Shown here one piece after another: positions 24,162 to 33,986 of a DNA stretch of 64,000 nucleotides. A program made the translations under genes and the position numbers. The notes beneath the pieces are model-generated. The model saw nothing but the letters and a program-made list of their open reading frames with translations, was not told the DNA's origin and made no database searches. This DNA comes from Megaustenia siamemsis (Eukaryota > Mollusca > Gastropoda > Stylommatophora > Ariophantidae): assembly GCA_032433765.1 (NCBI GenBank), contig JAVIAB010000160.1:16321400-16385399 (forward strand). Direction: 5' to 3'. Position 1 is the stretch's first letter, and each line of letters starts with the position of its first letter.

Positions 24162-25137
24162 AACTTTAGAATTAGAATCGGTTTGAAGGATATTAATGCC
24201 GTAGTTGGATGCAATGTAGGGTGGGATATCAACCAGACACCCTATAGGATAATCTTGAAGTTTATATATATATAAACACTCGTACTGACTAATGCTTCTA
24301 AGGTATATTTGGTTGTCTCCCTGTTTTATTTGCATACCCTAATATATCACTTTCATTTAATCTATCAACAAACGTTTCAAAATCATTTATGTTGTTAACT
24401 AACAGGGGTTTGTCTAAACCTGTCGCGTTATTCGAGCTGGCGTGAAAGTAACGCAGCCCCTGTGTCTCCCTATGTCTTAAAACTAGATGATGACTATAAT
24501 TCACCTTGAAACGCTTTTTCTGGGCTAGAAAAATTGGGTTTACAAGAGTCTTCCAAGCTATAGGAGTATCAGGCTGATGAAATATAGTGTACGTGTCCAT
24601 GTATTTGGTCCTACGTTCATGTGTTCTAATAGCTAACCAGTTGTTCTTATATATCTTCTTAACATCTTGAGGTAACTTATTTAAAGTGTCTATTTCATTA
24701 ATAAGTCTTGGTCTCTTTGAGGGTTCTTGAGTCGAACTCTTTACTGCCCGTTTGCGTGAGGTTGTCGATACCAGTGGGCCTGCTGGCGTTGATCGTGTTG
24801 AGGTGTCCACAGCTGTGGCATGGCTAGCAAGATGTACTTGCAGATGGCTTGCCCCAGTAAAGCTTTGTTGACAGATGTGGCAGATATGTGGGTTAGCACA
24901 GGTCTCTTTAGAAGGTACATTAGCTGCTGAGGCAGGGGTTGGTGATGCAGGAACTGCTGATACAAGAGATGCAGGATGCTCTGTCTTGATATGTTTGGCA
25001 AGATTGTCAGCTCTATTATATACTCGTTCACAAACATCACATTTGTATGCCTGACGCCCATGTACACTAGCAACATGTCGTTTCACGATCCGGCTCCGGG
25101 TGAAAGTTTTGGAGCAGAGATGACAAGTGTTAGACAT
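24162..25137 (-). pseudogene. C2H2 zinc-finger protein, left arm
   Basis: Starts at the ATG directly after a predicted intron acceptor. Three fingers are visible: CHLC…RHVASVH, CDVC…KHIKTEH and CHIC…VHLASH. A Pro/Ala/Ser-rich linker and a basic SRKRAVKSS segment (possible nuclear localisation) lie between or after them, followed by a ~130-residue domain (KIYKNNWLAIRTHERR, TYTIFHQPDTPIAW, FVDRLNESDILGYAN) that I know only from next to such polymerases. The frame shifts near 24,315 and ends at 24298, whereas the other arm continues to the stop at 24159-24161. That TAA separates it in frame from the polymerase and is shared by both arms. It is likely a DNA-binding partner or N-terminal region of the polymerase; the target is unknown. 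Its fingers differ clearly from those of the right arm. Confidence 0.75.
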
Positions 25138-25332
25138 CTGTAGAAAAGAAATTGAAACATTACAACTAAAGAGTAAAGAACAGTAAACATTACAAGAAAA
25201 GTAAACAACAAGATACACAAACTATCGAAATTAGGTTACAAAAGTAACACGTGGATGCTAAAAAACCAACTTATCGAAAACAGGTTACTAAAGTAACATA
25301 CTATAATGTTAAAGAACTAAGATAACACTTAC
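25138..25332 (-). other. Predicted 195-bp leader intron, left arm
   Basis: The donor is AAAAG|GTAAGT and the acceptor is TTTCTTTTCTACAG, followed at once by the ATG of the zinc-finger ORF. The right-arm intron has the same length and the same junctions despite substitutions, which supports a real intron. The 5' untranslated exon would be about 60-70 bases. Confidence 0.65.
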
Positions 25333-25413
25333 CTTTTATGTGTTTGAAGGTACGAGACACATCCGTCGGCAACAACTGTAAGCGAAAGTCTGATTACAAA
25401 CTTCAAAGTCGCG

Positions 25414-25528
25414 TTATATATATACGCCAGAAACACCGGAAGTGTTACTAAAAATAGAACTGACCGCTGATGCAATACCGGAAGTGTTACTAAAAATAGA
25501 ACTGACCGCTGATGCAATACCGGAAGTG
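25414..25528 (-). promoter_or_regulatory. Outward promoter, left arm: TATA box and three ETS-like sites
   Basis: On the minus strand a TATATATATAA box lies at 25414-25424, ~80-90 bases before the donor site. Upstream are three copies of accggaagtg (25435-25444, 25477-25486, 25519-25528), spaced exactly 42 bp by a tandem duplication that also contains tgaccgctgatgcaat. ACCGGAAGTG equals the animal ETS-family consensus. Use by host ETS factors is inference. Confidence 0.6.
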
Positions 25529-25639
25529 TTACTAAAAATAACTTTTGACTGCTGACGGAATGCCCGTGGAGTTTCTAAAAATAGATTTTGACCTATGACG
25601 CAAGACAGGGCGACTTTATAGGAGTTTTTCCCTTGCCCC

Positions 25640-26215
25640 TTTATGAGGGGACGCCCATGAAACTGTTAGAAATAGTAAATTTACACTCTAGGGTTACTCC
25701 AAACTTTATATTAAGCATCCCCATATCAAGAATTTACATAAAAACAACTTTTGAAATTACTACCCCCGTACCCATTTTTGGCGGTTACGCCCATGAAACT
25801 GTTAAAAATAGTAAATTTAACCTCTAGACATACCCCAGATGTTATATTAGACATCCTCATAGCAAAAAAATTACTTCAAACTCACTTTTATGGTGGTTAC
25901 CCCCTGACCCATTTTTGAGGGCTACGCCCATGAAACTGTTAAAAATAGTAAATTTAACAGCTAGACATACCCTAAACTTCATTTTAGTCATCCCCATATC
26001 AAGAATTTACATAAAAATCACTTTTGAAATTACTACCCCTGTACCCATTTTTGGCGGTTACGCCCATGAAATCGATAAAAAAAAGTAGTCAATTTAACAT
26101 CTAGACATATCCCAAACTTTATAATAAACATCCCCGTATCAAGAATTTCCATAAAAACAACTTTTGAAATTACTACCCCTGTACCCATTTTTGGCGGTAA
26201 CGCCCATGAAATCGA
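25640..26215 (-). repeat. 136-bp repeat array, left arm (five phases)
   Basis: Units are marked by acgcccatgaaa at 25651, 25787, 25924, 26060 and 26200, so the period is 136-140 bp. Each contains a conserved core (tacccatttttggcggttac, gcccatgaaactgttaaaaa) with an imperfect GGCG…CGCC dyad. Short frames across the array are by-products. It lies between the promoter and the centre of the palindrome. Confidence 0.9.
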
Positions 26216-26307
26216 TAAAAAATTGAAAGTTAACCTATTGGTATACCTCAAACATAATATTTGACACGCCCATGTATCAAATTTACCTGAAAAATCAATC
26301 AAAAATT

Positions 26308-26641
26308 AGTAGTATAGATCTAGTGATTGACCGGGAAGACTCTCATATAAGGAAAAACGGCACCAAAAAATGTGCCTCGATCTGCGGGTAGACTATTTAT
26401 ATAAGGATTTAGGTGCCTTCAAAGGCACGTTTGAACAGTGAGCCATCTGGTCTAGTGCGAATGTAAATATCTCCTGAGCTATTTACATTCGCACTAGACC
26501 AGATGGCTCACTGTTCAAACGTGCCTTTGAAGGCACCTAAATCCTTATATAAATAGTCTACCCGCAGATCGAGGCACATTTTTTGGTGCCGTTTTTCCTT
26601 ATATGAGAGTCTTCCCGGTCAATCACTAGATCTATACTACT
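26308..26641. other. Central 334-bp palindrome core with internal AGTAGTATAG ends
   Basis: The element's terminal decamer agtagtatag recurs at 26308-26317 and, inverted, at 26632-26641, framing a perfect-looking inverted repeat around the spacer 26470-26479. Both halves contain ttggtgccgtttttcctta (or its inverse) and a short ggtgcc…ggcacg hairpin (ggtgccttcaaaggcacg). No frame crosses the centre. Confidence 0.75.
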
Positions 26642-26734
26642 AATTTTTGATTGATTTTTCAGGTAAATTTGATACATGGGCGTGTCAAATATTATGTTTG
26701 AGGTATACCAATAGGTTAACTTTCAATTTTTTAT

Positions 26735-27575
26735 CGATTTCATGGGCGTTACCGCCAAAAATGGATACAGGGGTAGTAATTTCAAAAGTTGTTTTTATGT
26801 AAATTCATGATACAGGGATGACTAAAATGAAGTTTGGGGTATGTCTAGATGTTAAATTGACTATTTTTAACAGTTTCATGGGCGTAACCGCCAAAAATGG
26901 ATACAGGGGTAGTAATTTCAAAAGTTGTTTTTATGCAAATTCTTGATATGGGGATGCTTAATATAAAGTTTGGGGTATGTCTAGATGTTAAATTGACTAT
27001 TTTTAACAGTTTCATGGGCGTAACCGCCAAAAATGGGTACAGGGGTAGTAATTTCAAAAGTTGTTTTTATGGAAATTCTTGATACGGGGATGTTTATTAT
27101 AAAGTTTGGGATATGTCTAGATGTTAAATTGACTACTTTTTTTATCGATTTCATGGGCGTAACCGCCAAAAATGGGTACAGGGGTAGTAATTTCAAAAGT
27201 GATTTTTATGTAAATTCTTGATATGGGGATGACTAAAATGAAGTTTAGGGTATGTCTAGCTGTTAAATTTACTATTTTTAACAGTTTCATGGGCGTAGCC
27301 CTCAAAAATGGGTCAGGGGGTAACCACCATAAAAGTGAGTTTAAAGTAAATTTTTTGCTATGAGGATGTCTAATATAACATCTGGGGTATGTCTAGAGGT
27401 TAAATTTACTATTTTTAACAGTTTCATGGGCGTAACCGCCAAAAATGGGTACGGGGGTAGTAATTTCAAAAGTTGTTTTTATGTAAATTCTTGATATGGG
27501 GATGCTTAATATAAAGTTTGGAGTAACCCTAGAGTGTAAATTTACTATTTCTAACAGTTTCATGGGCGTCCCCTC
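26735..27575 (+). repeat. 136-bp repeat array, right arm (seven phases)
   Basis: Mirror of the left array with two extra units. catgggcg occurs at 26741, 26877, 27013, 27152, 27288, 27425 and 27561. Anchoring on the distinctive atcgatttcatggg units (26741 and 27152) shows that the extra copies are those at 26877 and 27013. Confidence 0.9.
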
Positions 27576-27692
27576 ATAAAGGGGCAAGGGGAAAAACTCC
27601 TATAAAGTCGCCTGGTCTTGCGTCATAGGTCAAAATCTATTTTTAGAAACTCCACGGGCATCACGTCAGCCGTCAAAAGCTATTTTTAGTAA

Positions 27693-27763
27693 CACTTCCG
27701 GTATTGCATCAGCGGTCAGTTCTATTTTTAGTAACACTTCCGGTGTTTCTGGCGTATATATAA
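27693..27763 (+). promoter_or_regulatory. Outward promoter, right arm: two ETS-like sites and TATA box
   Basis: cacttccggt occurs at 27693-27702 and 27735-27744, 42 bp apart, followed by TATATATAA at 27755-27763. One upstream ETS-like copy of the left arm is missing here, which accounts for part of the length difference between arms. Confidence 0.6.
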
Positions 27764-27844
27764 CGCGGCTGTGAAGCTTGTAATCAGACTTTCGCTTACA
27801 GTTGTTGCCGACGGATGTGTCTCGTACCTTCAAACACATAAAAA

Positions 27845-28039
27845 GTAAGTGTTATCTTAGTTCTTTAATATTATAGTATGTTACTTTAGTAACCTATTTT
27901 CGATAAGTTGGTTGTTTAGTATCCACGTGTTACTTTTGTGCCCTAATTTCGATAAGTTGTGTATCTTGTTATATACTTTTCTTGTAATGTTTACTGTTCT
28001 TTACTCTTTAGTTGTAATGTTTCAATTTCTTTTCTACAG
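27845..28039 (+). other. Predicted 195-bp leader intron, right arm
   Basis: Donor AAAAA|GTAAGT and acceptor TTTCTTTTCTACAG, directly before the ATG at 28040. It differs from the left intron by about nine substitutions over 195 bp and keeps its length. Confidence 0.65.
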
Positions 28040-29026
28040 ATGTCTAACACTTGTCATATCTGTTCCAAAACTTTCACCCGGAGCCGGGACCTAAAACGAC
28101 ATGTTGCTAGTGTACATGGGCATCAGGAATACAAATGTGTTGTTTGTTAACGAGTATATACAAGAGTAGACAGCCTTGCCAGACATATCAGGACAGAGCA
28201 TCCTGTATCTCTTGTATCAGCAGTTCCTGTATCACCAACTCCTGTGTCAGCCGATCATATACCATCGAAAGAGACCAGTGTTACCCCACATATCTGCCAT
28301 ATCTGCCATATCTGCCAACAAAGCTTTACTGGGGCACGCAACCTACAAGTGCATCTTGCTAGCCATGACATAGCTATGACCACCTCAACACCATCAACAC
28401 TACCAGGCCCCCTGGTATCGACAACCTCACGCAAGCGGGCAGTAAAGAGTTCGACTCAAGAACCCTCAAAGAGACCAAGACTTATTAATGAAATAGACAC
28501 TTTAAATAAGTTACCTCAAGATGTTAAGAAGATATATAAGAACAACTGGTTAGCTATTAGAACACATGAACGTAGGACCAAATACATGGACACGTACACT
28601 ATATTTCATCAGCCTGATACTCCTATAGCTTGGAAGACTCTTGTAAACCCAATTTTTCTAGCCCAGAAAAAGCGTTTCAAGGTGAATTATAGTCATCATC
28701 TAGTTTTAAGACATAGGGAGACACAGGGGCTGCGTTACTTTCACGCCAGCTCGAATAACGTGACAGGTTTAGACAAACCCCTGTTAGTTAACAACATAAA
28801 TGATTTTGAAACGTTTGTTGATAGATTAAATGAAAGTGATATATTAGGGTATGCAAATAAAAACAGGGAGACAACCAAATATACCTTAGAAGCATTAGTC
28901 AGTACGAGTGTTTATATATATAAACTTCAAGATTATCCTATAGGGTGTCTGGTTGATATCCCACCCTACATTGCATCCAACTACGGCATTAATATCCTTC
29001 AAACCGATTCTAATTCTAAAGTTTAA
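28040..29026 (+). pseudogene. C2H2 zinc-finger protein, right arm
   Basis: Same architecture as the left-arm copy. Finger 1 is CHICSKTFTRSRDLKRH. Finger 2 is broken by a TAA at 28148-28150 where the left arm has a sense codon. Finger 3 carries a small in-frame duplication (HICHICHIC). From SRKRAVKSS onward the protein is nearly identical to the left copy and stays open to the shared TAA at 29024-29026. An alternative start at 28244 would keep finger 3 and the conserved domain. The frame before and after both stops is the same as that of the polymerase downstream, so a fused ancestor is plausible. Confidence 0.75.
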
Positions 29027-32000
29027 AATGATAATCTTTGCTTCTTCCGTTGTCTAGCTGTCCATCGAGGTGGCTCTGTTGAGGATGTTAGGAAGGCTTC
29101 AAGACTACTTTTCAAACAGTTTAACCCATCTCTAAAGTTAAGTAACTTTCCCGGTGTAACTCTGGCTGAAATGCCTCTCTTAGAAAATTGTTTTTCAATA
29201 AACATAGATATTTTTGAGTTTGATTCTGAGCAAGCCTTGCGTATTGTCCTGAGAAGCGGCAGTAGTTATAGTGAAACTCTCCGTCTTTTACTTTACAAAA
29301 ACCACTTCTTTTATATAAATGATCTTTCTAGGGCTAGTAAAAGCTTTTCTTGTGGAAAATGTGGGAAATTGTGGAAAGAGTTTTGGCGTATGGATAAGCA
29401 TGAAAAAACTTGCACTGGGGATATGGCTGTAGAGACATATAAGGGTGGTGTTTACTCTTCACCTGAAAGTGTATGGGACGCGATCAGCGCTGAAGGGATC
29501 AGTACTCCAGAGTGTTTTATTTACCCATTCAGGGCGACATTCGATTATGAATGCTACTTTGATAGTAGGAATGTTCCCAAAGAGACGCAATCGACTACCT
29601 TTGTAGCTAAACACGTCCCCCTCTCCTGCTCTATAGCGTCAAATGTCCCAGGGTGGGAGGCCCCAAAATGCTTCATAACCAAGGGTGACCCCCAGGTTTT
29701 AGTTAGTCAGATGCTTGATTATCTCACTAGTGTCGCCGATACGGCATACTCGTTGTTGCGAGATCGGTTTGAAAGTATTTTTACTCAACTCCATGCTCTG
29801 AATAAAGACAAGATAGTAGTTAGGTTTGATGAGTATTTAAAAGAGCTTCCAGTGCTAGGGTTTAACTCGGGGAAATATGACGTCAACGTCATTAAACCTT
29901 ATTTAATAAAGCACTTCATGGATGTCACTGCCCAAGTGGGTGAAGAAGGTGATAGTATGGAAGAAGAAGCTGATGTTATCGAAGAAGAGGAAAATAAAAT
30001 GGACGTAGACTACAAAGTACCAAACCCGTTCAAGTTTATAGTTAAAAGAAACAATAACTTTATGTGTATTGCAACACAGAATCTAAAATTCTTAGATATA
30101 GTAAACTATCTAGCCCCGGGTTTAGTTATAGTAAATATCTGGCAGCTTATAAGATTAGTGAGACAAAGGGTGTTTTCTGTTACGAGTACGTAACAGATTT
30201 AAATAAGTTGGACGAGAGAGAACTACCCCCACACGAAGCCTTTTATTCGTCGTTAAAAAATTCCAACATTTCCAAGGAGGAGTACGCTCTGTGCAAAAAG
30301 GTATGGCAGGACAATAACATGACCACACTTAGGGACTTTTTGGTGTGGTATAACAACAAAGATGTAGTCCCCTTTTTAGAAGCCTTGGAGCAGCAGGTTC
30401 GCTTTTATGGGGAGCGGGGTGTAGACTGTTTTAAAGACGCCATTTCGGTTCCGGGTGTTTGTTTAAAGTATCTTTTTAAGACCGTTGATAGGGGTGTAAT
30501 GTTTAGTTTATGTTCGAGCAAACAGGCGAGTCTACACAAAATGATTAGAGATAATATCGTTGGGGGTCCCTCTATAATTTTCCATAGGTATCACGAGGTA
30601 GGCAAAACGCTTATTAGGGGTGGAAAAATCCATCCAAGGTTACGATGCCAACGCGTTGTATCTTTGGGCTCTGATGAACCCAATGCCAACAGATTATCCA
30701 ATTATTAGAAGAATGGAGACCGGGTTTAGGGTCGAAAAAGATAACTATTATGTCCAACAAAGTAGAGAGTGGTTAACGTGGGTCGCTCACCAAAAAGGGG
30801 TGGAGTTGAAAACTCAGTTTAACGGTGGTGAGTTTCGATTGGGTGCTAGAAATATCCCTGTGGATGGGTGGGATAAATCCAATAGAAGAGGCTACAATTT
30901 TCATGGTTGTCTGTACCATGGTCACAAAGACTGTCCCCTCACCAAAGATAAAGATAGAAACCCTGTTAATAATAAGCCCTTGTTCGAGCTGTTTGAAAAA
31001 ACTTGTGAGATACACACCTACCTAACCGAGGAGGTAAAAGTCCCAGTAGAAGTTATGTGGGAATGTGAGTGGCAGGCTCTGAAAAAGTCTGACCCAACCA
31101 TTAGGGCTTTCCTTTCTAAAGCCATCCCTCGAGCTAGACCCTCTTACTCTAAAGAAGGGCTCCCTCTCAGTGATAAACAGATTCTGACTTCTGTTTCAGA
31201 TGGGACATGTTTTGGTTTAGTGGAATGTGATTTACATGTTCCCGACCGCCTGAAGGAATATTTCAGTGAGATGACTCCAATTTTCAAAAATATTGACGTC
31301 ACGCGTGACGATATTGGACCGTTTATGGGTGAATATGCCCTCAAACATAACTTGTTGTCAACCCCTCGTCGCACCCTAATCGGTAGTTATGTTGGGGAAA
31401 AAATTTTGTTGGCAACACCACTGTTAAAATGGTATTTAGACCACGGATTGGCGGTAACAAAAATCTATCAAGTGATAGAATATCAACCGTCTAGTTGTTT
31501 TAAAAAGTTTGGCGAAATGGTTTCTGACGCTAGGCGGGCTGGTGATCTAGATGAAAGTCAATCTATAGTAAGCGATACGATGAAGCTCTTAGGAAACTCA
31601 GCCTACGGGAAGACTCTAACCAATAAGGCCAATCATAGCGCTGTCTCGTACGTTCAGGGGACTGAGATATCGAAAATGATTAATAGTTCCCGGTTTAAAA
31701 AGATGACTGAAATAGGGGAGGATCTTTTTGAAATTGAGATGGAGAAAAAGAAAACTGTTTGGGACTTGCCCCTACAAATTGGTTTCTTCGTCTATCAATA
31801 TGCAAAACTTCGTATGTTAGATTTTTATTTCGAGTTCTTAGATAAGTTTGTAGATAGGTCCAACTTTCAGTTATGTGAAACAGATACTGATAGTTTATAC
31901 TTGGCTTTAAGCGCCCCTAAGTTAGAGGACATAGTTAAGTCAGGTCTGCGGGATGAATTTAATAGTGTATATAAAGACTGGTTTCCTGCCGAGTTTTGCG

Positions 32001-32374
32001 ATGAACATACTAGCAAGACAGACTGTATAAACTGTAAGGGTGTTAAAGCATACACCAAACGAACGCCCGGGCTTTTTAAACTAGAGTACGAAGGAACAGC
32101 TCTTGTTAGCTTATGTAGTAAGACGTACCATTGTAGTGGGGATTACGATAAAATCAGTTGTAAAGGGCTAAGCAAGCAACACAACAAATTAGATAAAGAT
32201 ATGTTTTTAGAGGTTCTCGCCACGCAAAAGGCTAAGGGTGGGAAAAATGTAGGTTTCAAAGTCTTAAATAATTCCATATTTTCCTATTGTCAAACAAGAA
32301 ATGCTCTTTCCTATTTCTATATAAAAAGAAAGGTAGCTGCTGATAACGTCTCGACAACGCCTCTAGATATTTAA
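29027..32374 (+). pseudogene. Protein-primed-type DNA polymerase B, right arm (broken)
   Basis: Less damaged than the left copy. Codons open before the first ATG (29171) already read DNLCFFRCLAVHRGG, which I associate with the start of such polymerases. The frame to 30193 holds the Cys/His knuckle (C61, C64, H77, C81 from the ATG), Exo I FDYE (residues 124-127), Exo II GFNSGKYDVNV and an acidic insert. A change near 30,115 moves to the frame 30064-30708 with Exo III; an 8-base deletion relative to the left arm near 30,625 moves to 30620-32374. That last frame carries Pol A (about 30,640), Pol B (about 31,585), Pol C (about 31,875) and the LFKLEYEG block, uninterrupted over 584 codons. The enzyme would replicate linear DNA from a protein primer. 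Confidence 0.85.
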
Positions 32375-32873
32375 CTCTTTACACTACCAGCTTAGACTAA
32401 CCCGGAATCTCTAACAGTTTCACCCCTTATGATTCATCGACGACACATAGCCAAGCAGACACCCAACTACATAGCTATAAATAAATGTTATCCTTGTACT
32501 ATATATTTACTCAATGTACTGACTATGTTTGTAATGTTATATAATACCCACTGTATGTTATACACCTATTGAGATAATAAAAGAATAAAATATATATTTT
32601 GTCTTCTGTTCTATATTGATCGTTTTTCATTGATGTTGTATAATCTACTAACCTATCACTATCGCTCAAGTACATAAAGAACTCCAAAGTCAGCACACAC
32701 CAGACATAAACACGTTACTTCCGGGTCACCGGGACTAGAGGTCAACATCCCGACACGAGCGGTCATGGTTAACTCCCCCTGCGCCGCACGCTTTATGCGC
32801 GCCGCGCGCCGCCCTATATATCTTTGTTAATTTAGCGCCACAATACGGGTCAGATCCTTCCTGCTATACTACT
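32375..32873. other. Right subterminal region with polyadenylation signals
   Basis: AATAAA occurs at 32480-32485, 32576-32581 and 32584-32589, so transcripts of the right arm probably end within about 230 bases of the polymerase stop. The same CpG-rich block as on the left follows (about 32775-32815), then the terminus ctgctatactact at 32861-32873. Confidence 0.7.
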
Positions 32874-32955
32874 GTTATCTCTGAAAGCTAAAGTATTAGG
32901 ATTCAATATGGTAGCCTGTCATAATTTGATTATGTTATCTATGGAAGCTAAAGTT
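32874..32955 (+). repeat. 60-bp tandem repeat, segment 2, with right target duplication
   Basis: Resumes with the duplicated gttatc (32874-32879), then about 1.3 units, until a non-LTR retrotransposon interrupts at about 32955 after gaagctaaag. Confidence 0.8.
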
Positions 32956-32961
32956 ATTGAG

Positions 32962-33879
32962 TTATTGAATTATTTCCGGGTCATCATCATTGCACTCCGA
33001 ACATGTCCATAGGTGCTCAGATCCCCTCCTCAGCAATTCCCGCAGTGTCCAGCGAATGACGACTCCAGTTCTATATTGGTTGATAAATCTTCTTACACGA
33101 CCACTAAGTTTCTCATTTCTGACCGTGCCCATCTTAACTCCCATTTCCATCATCCGAAGAAGTGACGTGGATCTGTGTTTGTTGAAGTCCTGTGCTCTTC
33201 CCATATCTCGGAGGGCATTGATGATGTCCGCCCGATCCATTGGTTGCCCGTCCTCATTGACAGCGCAGCTAGCCAACCTGTCCGCTCTTTCATTTCCCCG
33301 TACTCCCGCATGTCCAGGGACATAGACAAAGGTGACCTTACGTATTTTGGACTTCTGCAACGACTCTACCCATTGCATGCGTACATAGCCCGCCTCCACT
33401 TTTTTAATCATGCTCATCGAATCACTCAGTATACATGCGTGAGTGTATTCTTGTGACTCTAACCATTTGAATGCCTTGGTCACTGCCATCACCTCCATTG
33501 TCATGCTACTCGTAGTCATGACGTATGCACCACTGTCTTCTTTGACTATTCTGCCTGCCGAACGTGCTGTAAATGCCCATGCACTTCTTTGGTGTCGTCT
33601 TACAGATCCGTCTGTATAGATGACTGTATCTTTCTCATCAGTGTTATCGCTAATGAGACCGTAGACCTCAGCATTAACCACGATCGGGTTCTGTTCCCGA
33701 CTTTTCCTGTCGAGTGTGACAATACACGAGAAAGTACCCTTGAATGACGAATGCACTGGTATCAACTCCTCACCAACGCTGATATTGGTAAGCCCACAGA
33801 CCTGTTTGATGACATCTTCTGCTCGGCCCACCCATGATTTGCCTCTTTTTAGCCTGGCACCTTTCCCTGTGTTGAGCAC
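32962..33879 (-). pseudogene. RNase H domain and C-terminus of the I-like element
   Basis: An open frame of 305 codons. RNase H residues are visible in order: D in VIYTDGSVRRH, E in SMTMEVMAVTKAF, D in CILSDSMSMI, then H and D in VPGHAGVRGNERADRLA. A ~90-residue tail with a C-x2-C segment (LWTCSECNDDDPE) follows and ends at the element's 3' end. The enzyme would remove the RNA strand after first-strand synthesis. The frame is open from end to end, so only its link to the RT is broken. Confidence 0.85.
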
Positions 33880-33986
33880 GTGTTACAATGGATGCGCTTT
33901 ATCTGTACTAATCTTCAGGTATGTTCGTGCTCTCCAAATCTTGATTCTGTCATCCATGGTTGGAAAGTCAAGAAGATACCTCATTG

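Larger units (their letters stand above)
20305..32873. mobile_element. Palindromic Polinton-like element with two inverted PolB units
   Basis: The left arm (20305-26469) and right arm (26480-32873) are reverse complements joined by a 10-base spacer, tctcctgagc. Termini read AGTAGT…/…ACTACT and lie between copies of gttatc; Polintons are known for AG/CT-type ends and 6-bp duplications. Each arm carries one outward transcription unit: zinc-finger ORF plus protein-primed-type DNA polymerase B. No integrase, packaging ATPase, cysteine protease or capsid gene is present. Net arm length differs by about 230 bp: +272 from two extra 136-bp repeats on the right, and about -40 because a promoter segment is duplicated only on the left. 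The likely origin is a fold-back of one end of a protein-primed linear genome; direct insertion of two related copies is the alternative. Confidence 0.8.

Noticed and set aside
25588..27587. Small repeated ORFs with TPNFILSIPISR peptides near the palindrome centre
   Set aside because: They are translations of the 136-bp units; frames change from unit to unit and both strands show them.
20807..32374. Host replicative DNA polymerase genes
   Set aside because: The insertion features, inverted duplication, terminal-protein-type family and missing host-type domains point to a mobile element.
20305..32873. Palindrome as an assembly or library fold-back artefact
   Set aside because: The arms differ in repeat number, ETS-site number and ~370 bp of zinc-finger sequence, and the outer flanks carry a 6-bp duplication. 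A technical fold-back would be nearly identical and would not create these.
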